In this document: in pieces, positions 54,110 through 63,984 of the stretch | Position numbering within the stretch: position 1 is the stretch's first letter | Layout of the letters: each line of letters starts with the position of its first letter | DNA from: Novosphingobium rosa NBRC 15208 | GTDB lineage: Bacteria > Pseudomonadota > Alphaproteobacteria > Sphingomonadales > Sphingomonadaceae | DNA: 64,000 nucleotides | Assembly (NCBI RefSeq): GCF_001598555.1 | Contig: NZ_BCZE01000015.1 | Span: 1-64,000, forward strand | Direction: 5' to 3' | Position numbers and translations under genes: made by a program | The notes under the pieces: model-generated | The model's input: the letters and a program-made list of their open reading frames with translations, nothing else | Database searches by the model: none | Told to the model about the DNA's origin: nothing

Positions 54110-54829
54110 ATGTCTCGACTGCAGGGCGCATTGCTTTCGGTGGCGCTTGCCTGTGCTTTCGCTCCCGCGCCCGCCGTTGCGCAATATGTCGGCACGACGG
54201 CGCCGCTGTTTCCCACGCTGATCGTTCCGCTGTTCCCCAATGCCGCCACCATTCCCTTCACCGGCGCTTCGGCGGGGCATGGACAGGCGCGCAGCGCGGC
54301 CCCGAAGGCAACGCCGCCCGGCACCCGCCTGCCTGCCGGCGTGGTCTCCCAGATCGATGCGAATGCCGCCGATCTGGCCACGCATTTCCCGCCCGGCCTG
54401 CGGGGGAAGATGAAGGCCACCTTCACGCAGTCCTTCGGCGCCTTCAAACAGTTCGAGCGCAAGCTGGCCCTGCCTGACAATGATGTCGCCACCGCGATCG
54501 CGGCCTACATCGCGGGCAATTACATGATCCTGCATGGCGTGGAGCTGCCGGATGCCGCTTTCGTGAAGCTGGTCTCGCAGATCCGCGGCGGGCTGCAGCA
54601 GAGCAAGGGCTTCCCGCAGATCCCGGTGCAGACCCGCCGCAAGATGTATGAGCAGACCGCCATGGTCGGCATGTTCATGGCGACGGCGCAGATGGCGCGC
54701 GGGACGGCGACGGAAAACCCCGCCACCATCGGCAATCTTCAGGATTCGGCCCGGGCCAATCTGGCGCTGGTGCTTGGCGAGCCCAACGCCGCCACGCTGC
54801 GCATCGATGGCGAGGGCATGCATTTCTGA
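54110..54829 (+). CDS. Exported protein of unknown function
   Basis: 239 aa with a clear Sec signal (LLSVALACAFAPAPAVA, cleavage near residue 25). A Pro/Ala-rich linker follows, then a helical domain from about residue 75 (GKMKATFTQSFGAFKQFERKL, ATAIAAYIAGNYMILHG, AMVGMFMATAQMARG). It somewhat recalls the DUF6683 group of exported proteins, but I cannot confirm that. No catalytic motif is visible. It stands alone after the SLC13 gene and converges on the histidine kinase gene. Confidence 0.7.
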   Translation: MSRLQGALLSVALACAFAPAPAVAQYVGTTAPLFPTLIVPLFPNAATIPFTGASAGHGQARSAAPKATPPGTRLPAGVVSQIDANAADLATHFPPGLRGKMKATFTQSFGAFKQFERKLALPDNDVATAIAAYIAGNYMILHGVELPDAAFVKLVSQIRGGLQQSKGFPQIPVQTRRKMYEQTAMVGMFMATAQMARGTATENPATIGNLQDSARANLALVLGEPNAATLRIDGEGMHF

Positions 54830-54907
54830 GCGGAGCCCGATGCCGATGCCGGGGCGGGGCCTACAGTCCCGTGCCAGCCAGCGCCCCGTGGATGAGGGGA
54901 AGCCTCA

Positions 54908-56707
<1,800 letters not shown>

Positions 56708-56759
56708 GGCGCTCGTTCCTTTCCGGCACGGCGACAGATGGCGTACCCCCGAAGGCGAT

Positions 56760-56784
56760 AACCGTTTGCGGGCGGCAAGGTTCC
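56760..56784 (-). promoter_or_regulatory. Candidate EcfG general-stress promoter
   Basis: On the minus strand GGAAC, a 16-bp spacer, then GGTT; the alphaproteobacterial EcfG consensus is GGAAC-N16/17-CGTT. It ends 53 bp before the hybrid kinase ATG. Confidence 0.4.
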
Positions 56785-56862
56785 GGCGTGACCGTCATGT
56801 CGCCGGAACGTGCATGATGCCTGCCACCCCGCGCCATGTCGCGGATGCGGCGATGGACATCA

Positions 56863-58044
56863 TCATGATCCTTCCGCGCTCCTGCGCAGCAGGATCGGCA
56901 CGGTCAACCCCTGGATGAAGATCGAGAAGGCGACCACGGCAAAGGCCACGCTGACCAGCGCATCATGCTCGGGCAGGCTGGCCGGAGCCCCCAGCGCCAG
57001 CGCCAGCGCCAGCGCGCCGCGCAGACCGCCCCAGAACAGGATATGCTGGGTCAACCCGTCGACCGCCATGCGCGTCCGCGTGAACAGCCGCGTGATGGGA
57101 TAGATCGCCACTGCGCGGCCCACCAGCACCGCCACCGTGCCGATCACCGCAGGCAGCCAGTAGGCGGCGATGGGCTGTATCGCCTCGCGGCTGCCGATCA
57201 GCAGAAAGACCACGGAATTGGCCAGAAAGGCCGCGAAGTCCCAGAAGCGGATCACGGCCTTGCCGCCCTCCTCGGTCAGTTTGCGGCCCTTGCCCCAATT
57301 GCCCACCAGCATGCCCGCCGCCAGCGTGGCCAGCACGCCGGAGACATGCAGCTCTTCGGCCAGCAGGAAGGAGCTATAGGCCGCCAGCATGGTCAGGGTG
57401 ATCTCGACCAGATGGTCCTCCGCCCGTCCCGCCAGCAGCATCAGCCCCGCCGCCACGGCCAGACCCAGCAGCACGCCGCCGCCCACCGTGGTCAGCAGCG
57501 CGGTGGCGATGCCCATCGGGGTGGTGGCGCTGCCCATGATCCATTCCGCCATCAACGCGAAGAGCACTGCCGCCGCGCCGTCATTCACCAGGCTTTCGGC
57601 CTCCATCAGGAAGCGCAAGCGCTTGTCGGCATTCTGCTCCTTCATCATGGCGATGACCGAGACCGGGTCGGTGGCGGCGATCAGGCTGCCGAACAGCAGC
57701 GAGGCGGGCCAGCCCCACGCCGCGAGCCCATGCATCGCCACCGCCACCACCAGCGCGGAGAGCAGCGTGCCGCCAAAGGCCAGGCTGAGGACCAGCGGCC
57801 CCTCGCGCCGGAATTGCCCCCAGCCCAGATGCAGCGCTGCCTCGAACACCAGCGGCGGCAGCAGCACGCTGAACACCAGTTCGGGCGTCAGCTCGATGCC
57901 GCTGTGATAGCCCGAGAGGCTCAGGCCGATGCCCGCGATGACCAGCCCGATGGCATAGGGTTGCCCGAAGCGGCGGCAGATGATCGCGACCAGACATGCG
58001 ATGAGCAGCAGCAGGCCCAGCGTGACCGTATCGGTGTTGTGCAT
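56863..58044 (-). CDS. CPA1-type cation:proton antiporter
   Basis: 393 aa, about 12 membrane helices and almost no cytoplasmic tail. SLIAATDPVSVIAMM holds the ion-binding DP of helix 5 (ATDP motif), ESLVNDGAAAVLFAL the conserved END region, and LFWGGLRGALALALALG the basic helix of NhaP-type exchangers. It should swap Na or K for protons. Monocistronic between the hybrid kinase and the peroxiredoxin gene. Confidence 0.9.
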   Translation of the reverse strand: MHNTDTVTLGLLLLIACLVAIICRRFGQPYAIGLVIAGIGLSLSGYHSGIELTPELVFSVLLPPLVFEAALHLGWGQFRREGPLVLSLAFGGTLLSALVVAVAMHGLAAWGWPASLLFGSLIAATDPVSVIAMMKEQNADKRLRFLMEAESLVNDGAAAVLFALMAEWIMGSATTPMGIATALLTTVGGGVLLGLAVAAGLMLLAGRAEDHLVEITLTMLAAYSSFLLAEELHVSGVLATLAAGMLVGNWGKGRKLTEEGGKAVIRFWDFAAFLANSVVFLLIGSREAIQPIAAYWLPAVIGTVAVLVGRAVAIYPITRLFTRTRMAVDGLTQHILFWGGLRGALALALALGAPASLPEHDALVSVAFAVVAFSIFIQGLTVPILLRRSAEGS

Positions 58045-58225
58045 GGCTTAACGGCTCCGGGTGGCGTGCGGCCAGGAAAGGGCGAGCCGCATCGTATTGT
58101 CGCCGCTGGCGGCCCGACCAGCGCTCAAACCTGCCCGTGCCCGCGTGAAGCGGACAACGAACACCCGCCCAACGCTATTGCATCGTCTGCCGCAGGGGAC
58201 AACCGCTTAAGGGAATGCCAAAGGT

Positions 58226-58798
58226 TCAGGATGAGGCATGCGCCGCCCGCCACGCCTTCACGGCAGCGAGCGTTCTGGCGACATGGCCCTGAGGGCTGAA
58301 GGCGGAATAGGCCAACAGGATCGTGCCGTCGGGGGCGATGACATAGCTGGTGCGGTCGGACATGGAGAGGACCGGCAGCTTGACCTTGTAGGCGGCGATC
58401 ACATCCTTGCTGGCGACGCCGACGGCGAATTTGTTCCGGCATTCGGTGACCGAGAAACGGCTGAGCTTGTCAAGCGGATCGTGCGACAGGCCAATGACCG
58501 TGGCTCCGGCGGCCCGGAAGGCGTCGGTGGCCTCGGAAAACTCATGCGCCTCGATCGTGCATCCGCTGGTGAAGGCGGCGGGGAAGAAATAGAGCACGAC
58601 CGGGCCTTTCTTCAGGGCGTCACCGAGATGAAAGGCAAAGGGTTTGCCCGCCTGCACGGCCTGCGTGCTGAAGTCGGGCGCGCTGGCGCCTTGTGGCAAG
58701 GCCGCCCGCGCGCCGCTTCCGGGCAGGGCGGCCACCACGCTTGCGGCGACCACGGCGGCCAATGCAAAGGGGATCAAGCGTTTCGTGCGAAAGGTCAT
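58226..58798 (-). CDS. Exported peroxiredoxin (AhpC/TSA, BCP-like)
   Basis: 190 aa from MTFRTKRLIPFAL at 58798; GAGGAGA-type site upstream. A Sec signal (residues 1-33, cleavage near ARA-ALPQ) directs it to the periplasm. Thioredoxin fold with peroxidatic Cys80 in FPAAFTSGCTIEAHEF and a second Cys120 (SVTECRNKF) that could resolve it as in atypical 2-Cys enzymes. It should reduce peroxides outside the cytoplasm. No thioredoxin partner is adjacent. Confidence 0.9.
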   Translation of the reverse strand: MTFRTKRLIPFALAAVVAASVVAALPGSGARAALPQGASAPDFSTQAVQAGKPFAFHLGDALKKGPVVLYFFPAAFTSGCTIEAHEFSEATDAFRAAGATVIGLSHDPLDKLSRFSVTECRNKFAVGVASKDVIAAYKVKLPVLSMSDRTSYVIAPDGTILLAYSAFSPQGHVARTLAAVKAWRAAHASS

Positions 58799-59009
58799 GG
58801 ACGGTCTCCTCTCCACCATTACGCTGTTCGAGGCGGTTTGGATGCACGGCCTTCGAGGTGGTCTTGATCACCGGTCGTCATGGCCCCCGCGCCAGATCAA
58901 GCATATCAGGCACGGCATGTGGCCATCAGGCTGCACATCGGCTTCGTTGAGCAACGCGACAGCCTGATCGCGACGGCCCGGGGCCATTGGCATGCCGGGC
59001 GGTGGTGCG

Positions 59010-59031
59010 CCGGAAACCCTGGGGTTTCCGG
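59010..59031 (-). terminator. Hairpin downstream of the cold-shock gene
   Basis: CCGGAAACCC / GGGTTTCCGG, a perfect 10-bp inverted repeat 10 bp beyond the csp stop. No U-tract follows, so it is a possible terminator or stability hairpin. Confidence 0.45.
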
Positions 59032-59041
59032 CCCGATGGCA

Positions 59042-59248
59042 TCAGGCCGAAGCCAGATTCACCGCAGACTGCTTGCCACGGCGATCCGTTTCGATCTCGT
59101 AGCTCACCCGCTGATCCTTGGTCAGCGTGGCCATGCCGGAGCGCTCGACAGCGGTGATGTGAACGAAGCTGTCATCGCCGCCATCGACCGGCGAGATGAA
59201 GCCATAACCCTTGTCGGAATTGAAGAATTTGACGGTGCCGACTGGCAT
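59042..59248 (-). CDS. Cold-shock-domain protein
   Basis: 68 aa from MPVGTVKFFNSDKG at 59248, with AAGGAAAC upstream. RNP1 (KGYGFIS) and RNP2 (DSFVHI) motifs bind single-stranded nucleic acid. The open frame continues upstream to 59401 without likeness; that 150-bp stretch is more likely a long 5' untranslated leader, common for cold-shock genes. The 290-bp gap beyond it shows no other gene. Confidence 0.95.
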   Translation of the reverse strand: MPVGTVKFFNSDKGYGFISPVDGGDDSFVHITAVERSGMATLTKDQRVSYEIETDRRGKQSAVNLASA

Positions 59249-59536
59249 AGGTGTTTCCTTTTCACGAAAACGGGAACCCATCTGCAACAGCGCAGATGGA
59301 GCTGGAAGCGTGGATAAGGAAGGAGAGCCTCTTTCGGGATCAAATTCCGTCGCATGCGACGTTAGCAGCTCGTGTATCGGCCTAACCTGTGGAAAAGTCA
59401 AGGTAAGCGATCTTCACCCGGCACGGGCCGACCCGTTTCCCGCTCGTTCAGCAGGTGAAGCACAGCGCTGCTCCAGCCCGTTCGCGCAGTCCGCGCGGAA
59501 CGGAGATGGAGCGCGCTTGACGGCAATCAACGGTCT

Positions 59537-59701
59537 TCAGACCTGCGCGCAAACCGGATGATATGGGCCGCTCCCCGAGAGCGAGGCATTGACCGCCACG
59601 CTGACCCAGCTGCTGCGTGCGGCAGCCTTGGCTTTGAGGGCAGGATCGATGTCGTCGCTGTCAAGCGCCGGAGCGAAGCTGGGCATGGGACGTTCTTTCA
59701 T
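59537..59701 (-). CDS. 54-aa small ORF coupled to the outer-membrane protein gene
   Basis: MKERPMPSFAPALDSDD... to ...GPYHPVCAQV. Its ATG shares one base with the stop of the upstream barrel gene (TGATG), the typical coupling form in this genome. No signal or membrane segment; one Cys and one His near the C-terminus (YHPVCAQ). No family is recognised. Coding status is inferred from coupling alone. Confidence 0.45.
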   Translation of the reverse strand: MKERPMPSFAPALDSDDIDPALKAKAAARSSWVSVAVNASLSGSGPYHPVCAQV

Positions 59702-60507
59702 CAGTCGGCCGCATCCTTGCGGCCCAGGATGCGTTCGAGCGGGATGCTCAGGATCGCCTTGACGATGGTGTGGTCGGCATTGGTGCCAAAGCCCTTGCCC
59801 ACGCCGATGTTGAGGGCCCAATGCCCCATGTCGATGTCGGCCACGGCGAAGATCGACTGGTCGCTCGATCCGAAAGAACCGAAATGCGCGAAGCTGCCGG
59901 TGCCATTGTAGCTTTCCAGGCCCAGAGACAGTTTCTTGGTCATGGCATAGGCGAGTTTCGTATCGAACTCGACCTGAGGGGAATGGGGCTCGGGCCCGGA
60001 GACGACAAAGTCGATGTTGGCGTTTTCGGCCAGCGTCCATTTGCCCGTCCGCATGCCGATGATGCCTTTCAGCTCGGCGTTCCACGGATTGATGTCGAGC
60101 CGGTGATCGACATGGCCGATCTCGAAATTGGCGCCCCACCACCAGTTCTGCCCATCGGCACGCGGCGCGATGAATTTCAGGCGCGTCTTGACGCCGCCCG
60201 GGTCGATCCGGCCCCGCGCGTTCATCGTGGCCAGCGGCAGATAGAGGCCAGCCTCCAGATTGGGCGTGATGCCGTAGGAGAATTCGGGCGTGACGCGCAG
60301 CTGATGAAGCGACTGCTGCTGCCCGGGATAATCGTCGGTCAGCTCTCCACTGGGGACGTAGTTGATATGGGTGTCGAGCCCGAAATGGCCGGGCTTGTCC
60401 ATCTCGTCCATGTAGACCTGGATTTCCTCGGGCGCAGCCAGCGCGGGCGTGGCCATGGCCCCGAGCGCAAGGGCCACCATGGCCGCCGCATACCTTGTTC
60501 CTGACAT
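59701..60507 (-). CDS. Probable outer-membrane beta-barrel protein, Fur-regulated
   Basis: 268 aa from MSGTRYAAAMVALALGAMATPALA (Sec signal, cleavage near residue 24). The mature part alternates short amphipathic beta strands with aromatic girdles (ANFEIGHVDHRLDINPW, KLSLGLESYNGTGSF, HWALNIGVGKGFGT), like small transporter-type barrels (MetA-pathway or DUF3187 style). Two Fur boxes lie 139-189 bp upstream. A role in metal handling is inferred from them, not from its own sequence. Confidence 0.75.
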   Translation of the reverse strand: MSGTRYAAAMVALALGAMATPALAAPEEIQVYMDEMDKPGHFGLDTHINYVPSGELTDDYPGQQQSLHQLRVTPEFSYGITPNLEAGLYLPLATMNARGRIDPGGVKTRLKFIAPRADGQNWWWGANFEIGHVDHRLDINPWNAELKGIIGMRTGKWTLAENANIDFVVSGPEPHSPQVEFDTKLAYAMTKKLSLGLESYNGTGSFAHFGSFGSSDQSIFAVADIDMGHWALNIGVGKGFGTNADHTIVKAILSIPLERILGRKDAAD

Positions 60508-60645
60508 TGCCCCAACCCCGTCCAGCAATTGCCGGGCGCCGTATCAGCAACAATGTAGAAATAATAATTGATAAAAGCCAATGTTTGAAAGTTTGATTGC
60601 CAAATAAAAATCTATTATTGTGCAATATTATTCACTCTCTCGGAG

Positions 60646-60660
60646 TGATAATAATTATCA
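60646..60660. promoter_or_regulatory. Fur box 1
   Basis: TGATAATAATTATCA, a perfect 7-1-7 palindrome identical in form to the classic Fur consensus. It lies in the AT-rich gap between the outer-membrane protein and ferritin-like genes. Confidence 0.75.
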
Positions 60661-60681
60661 TTAAAACATGCTGATTTTTCC

Positions 60682-60696
60682 TGATAACAATTATCA
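60682..60696. promoter_or_regulatory. Fur box 2
   Basis: TGATAACAATTATCA, 7-1-7 with one mismatch, centred 36 bp from box 1. The outer ends GAGTGATAAT (60643) and ATTATCACTC (60690) form a further 10-bp inverted repeat across both boxes. The rest of the 358-bp gap is AT-rich and holds no gene. Confidence 0.7.
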
Positions 60697-60865
60697 CTCA
60701 CGTCTGATTTGTAAAAAATCACGTCCCATTTTGAGAAAGAGACGCATTGGCAGGCAGTCTCGCTGCAATCGCCCGCCAGGGATGACCCCGACCCGGACCT
60801 AAGGCGCGTGCCAGGGGTTAAAACCGGGGCGGACGTCCCTTCAATCCTCCGTCCCAGGACACGCC

Positions 60866-61537
60866 ATGCCCGACTGGTTCAAGCGCCGTTATCTCGATGT
60901 CCTGGCGAGCATCTATCTCTACAATGAGCATCGCGGCTACACGGCGATCGATCAGGTTCTGGCAGCCGTCCGCCAGCAGGAGCCTTGCGATCCCGTCATG
61001 ATCGCCATGGTTGAGCGGCACCGCAAGGATGAACGGGCTCATTATCTGATGTTCCGCCGCTGGTTCGAGCGGCGCGGCGAGATGCCTTTCGCCCTCGACC
61101 GCACCTTCGGACACATCGACCGCTTTATCGAAATCATGTTCGGCGCCTCGATCAACGGGCTCGACACGCAGGCCATCGTGAGCAGCGATCACCTCTTCGC
61201 GCGCCTGTGCCGGGTCATCTCGCTCACGGAGCAGCGCGGCTACCGGCAGGTGGAGGTGCTGCTTGGGAACGCCATGGTGCTGGGTGACCCGGTGCTGCCC
61301 AGGATCTTTGCCATCATCCACAAGGATGAGCCCAGCCATTGGGCGCCCTATGACCGCTGGCTTGCACTCCACGCTGGCCGACAGCCCCGCTGGTGGGAGC
61401 GGATGGTCGATGGCTTCATCCACGCCGAACTGTTGTTCGTGAAGCTGCCGTTCCTGTTTCTCAACCCATGGATCGCGCGCAGGCACGACTGGCCCGAGGA
61501 AGGCGATGCGGATGGCCGGGAGATCAAGGCTCTTTGA
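60866..61537 (+). CDS. Ferritin-like di-iron domain protein
   Basis: 223 aa. Helical, with ERHRKDERAHYLMFRRWFERRG (ExxxxDExxH, about residues 51-70) and HKDEPSHWAPYDRW (about 152-165) as two metal-ligand helices of a ferritin-like bundle. A hydrophobic patch near residues 190-207 (ELLFVKLPFLFLNPW) may touch the membrane. Divergent from the outer-membrane gene with two Fur boxes between them, so iron control is likely. Whether it stores, oxidises or uses iron for catalysis cannot be told. Confidence 0.8.
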   Translation: MPDWFKRRYLDVLASIYLYNEHRGYTAIDQVLAAVRQQEPCDPVMIAMVERHRKDERAHYLMFRRWFERRGEMPFALDRTFGHIDRFIEIMFGASINGLDTQAIVSSDHLFARLCRVISLTEQRGYRQVEVLLGNAMVLGDPVLPRIFAIIHKDEPSHWAPYDRWLALHAGRQPRWWERMVDGFIHAELLFVKLPFLFLNPWIARRHDWPEEGDADGREIKAL

Positions 61538-61546
61538 ACAGACCTG

Positions 61547-62287
61547 TCATCCTCTCGCCAGATCCGCTTTCTCGACATGGGTTGCAACAAGGCAATCCTT
61601 TTCGACCCTTTCCGAGTAGCGATCCGCCAGTTGATCGACATGCGGGCGCAGCAGGACGGTGAAGCGCACCAGCTCCTCCACCACATCCACGATGCGATCG
61701 TAATAGGCCGAGGGCTTCATCCGCCCGGCCTCGTCAAACTCCTCGTAGGCCTTGGCGACGCTCGACTGGTTGGGGATGGTGAACATCCGCATCCACCGGC
61801 CCAGCACCCGCAGCGTGTTGATCGAGTTGAACGATTGCGACCCGGCGCTGACCTGCATTACGGCCAGCGTGCGGCCCTGCGTGGGGCGCATGCCCTTCAT
61901 GGCTAGGGGCAGATGATCGATCTGGGCTTTCATCACCCCGGTGATCTGGCCGTGCCGTTCCGGGCTGCACCAGATCTGGCCCTCGGACCACAGCGACAGG
62001 TCCCGCAGTTCGGCCACTGCCGGGTGATCGTCCCCGGACACCTGATCGGGCAGGGGCAGGTCGGAGGGATCGAAGATGCGCGTCTCGCAGCCGAACCAGC
62101 GCAGCAGCCGTGCGGCTTCCTCCACCACGAGGCGGGAATAGGAACGCTCACGCAAGCTGCCGTAGAGCAGGAGGATGCGGGGCGGCGGGTCCATCGCGCC
62201 AAGCCCGAGCGCGGGCCGCTTATGGGCGTACTCCGGCCTCAGGGCGGGCAGATGGTCGGGATCGGGCAGCGGGCGCAGGCGGTTCAT
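61547..62287 (-). CDS. arsH: ArsH NADPH-dependent FMN reductase / organoarsenical oxidase
   Basis: 246 aa from [13 protein letters not shown] at 62287 (ATGA overlap with the aquaporin stop). Flavodoxin-like fold: [20 protein letters not shown] is the FMN phosphate loop, [20 protein letters not shown] and [18 protein letters not shown] are ArsH hallmarks. ArsH oxidises trivalent methyl and aromatic arsenicals and can reduce quinones. Last gene of the ars operon. Confidence 0.94.
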   Translation of the reverse strand: MNRLRPLPDPDHLPALRPEYAHKRPALGLGAMDPPPRILLLYGSLRERSYSRLVVEEAARLLRWFGCETRIFDPSDLPLPDQVSGDDHPAVAELRDLSLWSEGQIWCSPERHGQITGVMKAQIDHLPLAMKGMRPTQGRTLAVMQVSAGSQSFNSINTLRVLGRWMRMFTIPNQSSVAKAYEEFDEAGRMKPSAYYDRIVDVVEELVRFTVLLRPHVDQLADRYSERVEKDCLVATHVEKADLARG

Positions 62288-62943
62288 GCGATGTCCTTGG
62301 CGGAATGCAGCGTGTCGGCGCACAGGTGGGCGGCCAGGGCCCCCACGAGTTGGGCCGCGATAAAGCCCGGCACGCTGGCAGGGGCGATCCCGGCGAAGCT
62401 GTCGCTCAGCGCGCGGGCGATGGTGATGGCCGGGTTGGCGAAGCTGGTGGAGGAGGTGAACCAGTAGGCGGCGGTGATGTAGAGCGCCACGCTGGCCGGC
62501 ACCCCTTTGGGGCGCGCCCTGATGGTGCAGAGGATGGTGAGCAGCAGGCCGAAGGTGGCGATGGCCTCGCCCATCCACTGGCCGGGGCCGCTGCGCAGTC
62601 TGGTCGCAAGCTGCCAGACGGGCAGATCGAACATCACATGCGCCGCCCACACGCCCAGGATGCCCCCGGCGAGCTGCGCAACCCCATAGCCCAGCGCCCG
62701 GCTCGCCGAGATGTCGCCGCGCAGGCAGAACACGAGGCTGACCGCCGGGTTGAGGTGGGCGCCCGACACCGGCCCCAGCATCGTCACCAGCACGAACAGC
62801 ATGGCCCCGGTGGCGAGCGTGTTGCCCAGCAGGGCGATGGCCACATTACCCCCGGCCAGCTTCTGCGCCATGATGCCGGAGCCGATCACCGTGGCGAACA
62901 GCAGGAAGCACCCGATGGCCTCGGCCCACAGCGCCCGTCGCAT
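62284..62943 (-). CDS. aqpS: Aquaglyceroporin-like arsenite channel (AqpS type)
   Basis: 219 aa, six helices. MIP half-site motifs are AHLNPAVSL (NPA 1) and SFANPAITI (NPA 2). Start at 62943 overlaps the arsC stop (TGATG). In Sinorhizobium meliloti AqpS replaces the ArsB/Acr3 pump and lets arsenite formed by ArsC leave down its gradient; the same gene set here supports that role. Confidence 0.92.
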   Translation of the reverse strand: MRRALWAEAIGCFLLFATVIGSGIMAQKLAGGNVAIALLGNTLATGAMLFVLVTMLGPVSGAHLNPAVSLVFCLRGDISASRALGYGVAQLAGGILGVWAAHVMFDLPVWQLATRLRSGPGQWMGEAIATFGLLLTILCTIRARPKGVPASVALYITAAYWFTSSTSFANPAITIARALSDSFAGIAPASVPGFIAAQLVGALAAHLCADTLHSAKDIA

Positions 62944-63377
62944 CACACAGGGGCGATGCGCTGGCCGGTGGCGTCCACCACCTGCTCGCCGTCCTCCTTG
63001 GCGAAGGCGCCGCGCTGCGCGGCTGGCAGCAGGTTCAGCACGGCCTCGGAGGGACGGCACAGCTTCACGCCCAGCGGCGAGACCACCAGCGGGCGGTTGA
63101 TGAGGATGGGGTGGGCCATCATGGCGTCGAGAAGGTCGGCCTCGGTCAGATCGGGATTGTCCAGCCCCAGCTCCGCATAGGGCGTACCCTTCTGCCGCAG
63201 CAGGTCACGGGCTTGCATCCCGGCGCGCTCCAGCAGGCTCTGCAGCAGGGGGCGAGCGGGCGGGGTCTTGAGGTATTCCACCACATGCGGTTCGATCCCG
63301 GCATTGCGGATCATGGCCAGCGCGTTGCGCGAGGTTCCGCACTTAGGGTTGTGGTAGATGATGATGTCGTTGGGCAT
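62943..63377 (-). CDS. arsC: Glutaredoxin-dependent arsenate reductase
   Basis: 144 aa from MPNDIIIYHNPKCGTSR at 63377, six bases after GGAG; an ATG at 63389 overlapping the arsR stop would add four residues. Catalytic Cys13 in HNPKCGTSRN, and the conserved NRPLVVSP with the Arg of the active site. It reduces arsenate to arsenite in the cytoplasm. Confidence 0.94.
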   Translation of the reverse strand: MPNDIIIYHNPKCGTSRNALAMIRNAGIEPHVVEYLKTPPARPLLQSLLERAGMQARDLLRQKGTPYAELGLDNPDLTEADLLDAMMAHPILINRPLVVSPLGVKLCRPSEAVLNLLPAAQRGAFAKEDGEQVVDATGQRIAPV

Positions 63378-63388
63378 GGAGGGCTCCA

Positions 63389-63718
63389 TCAGCAGCAGGT
63401 GAGATCGGCCAACAGCGGTTCGCAAAGCTCCGGGCGGCCCTGGCAGCAGTCCTTCGCCAGAAAGAGCATAAGGGCCCTGAGCGCATCGATGTTGGCCCGC
63501 TGGATCATTGAGCGGCCGCGCTTCTCCGAGCTGACAAGACCGGCCTTTGCGAGGACAGCAAGATGAGTCGAAAAGGTGCTCTGGGTCAGCCCGGAGGCTT
63601 CCACCAGTTGGCCGGTGGAAAGGCCCGAGGGCTCATGCTGCACAAGGCGGCGGAACGCATCCAGCCGTGTTGGGTGGGCCAGTGCTGCCAGGGCCAGAAG
63701 GGCGTCGTCATTCGTCAT
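63389..63718 (-). CDS. arsR: ArsR-family arsenite-responsive repressor
   Basis: 109 aa from MTNDDALLAL at 63718. Winged HTH (TGQLVEASGLTQSTFSTHLAVL). No CxC in the DNA-binding helix as in E. coli ArsR; instead Cys91-Cys92 and Cys99 lie near the C-terminus (DCCQGRPELC), like the AfArsR type of As(III) site, plus a terminal CC. First gene of arsR-arsC-aqpS-arsH. Two inverted repeats overlap and precede its start. Confidence 0.93.
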   Translation of the reverse strand: MTNDDALLALAALAHPTRLDAFRRLVQHEPSGLSTGQLVEASGLTQSTFSTHLAVLAKAGLVSSEKRGRSMIQRANIDALRALMLFLAKDCCQGRPELCEPLLADLTCC

Positions 63719-63740
63719 GCATCGGCTTTTAGCGATGCAT
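63717..63740. promoter_or_regulatory. Inverted repeat overlapping the arsR start
   Basis: ATGCATCG-N8-CGATGCAT, a perfect 8-bp inverted repeat including the arsR ATG. Possible second ArsR site or an mRNA hairpin that limits translation. Confidence 0.45.
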
Positions 63741-63758
63741 TCACGCCAGGGCAATATG

Positions 63759-63776
63759 CATCGGAATTTTCCGATG
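63759..63776. promoter_or_regulatory. Candidate ArsR operator
   Basis: CATCGGAA-TT-TTCCGATG, perfect 8-bp inverted repeat 40 bp upstream of the arsR ATG; shares the ATGCATCGG half-site with the repeat at 63717. Confidence 0.6.
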
Positions 63777-63908
63777 GAACTGGCGCAAGCGATGCGCGTG
63801 CCTGACCTTGATCAAGGGCGGTTTTCGATTGCGCGATCCCGGCCTTTGAAAGGCGCCTTTGTCAGCGATTGCTAATGCGGCTTCAATCAGGGGCCAAGGA
63901 ACAAGGGG

Positions 63909-63944
63909 ATGAGCGGCGCTTGCCCTTGCGCTCCCTCCGGATGA
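63909..63944 (+). CDS. Possible 11-aa Cys-containing leader peptide
   Basis: ATG AGC ... TGA encodes MSGACPCAPSG, with AAGGAACAAGGGG directly upstream as a ribosome-binding site. A strong hairpin follows 6 bp after the stop and the downstream gene lies outside the window. Looks like a transcription-attenuation leader, but the length makes chance likely. Confidence 0.25.
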   Translation: MSGACPCAPSG

Positions 63945-63950
63945 GCAGGA

Positions 63951-63984
63951 CCGGGCGCGGCGCCACCGCCGCGCCCGGTCTTTC
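63951..63984 (+). terminator. Strong hairpin at the right edge
   Basis: CCGGGCGCGGCG-CCAC-CGCCGCGCCCGG, a perfect 12-bp stem with a 4-nt loop, then TCTTTC. Reads as a plus-strand terminator or attenuator although no sizeable plus-strand gene precedes it. Confidence 0.6.
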
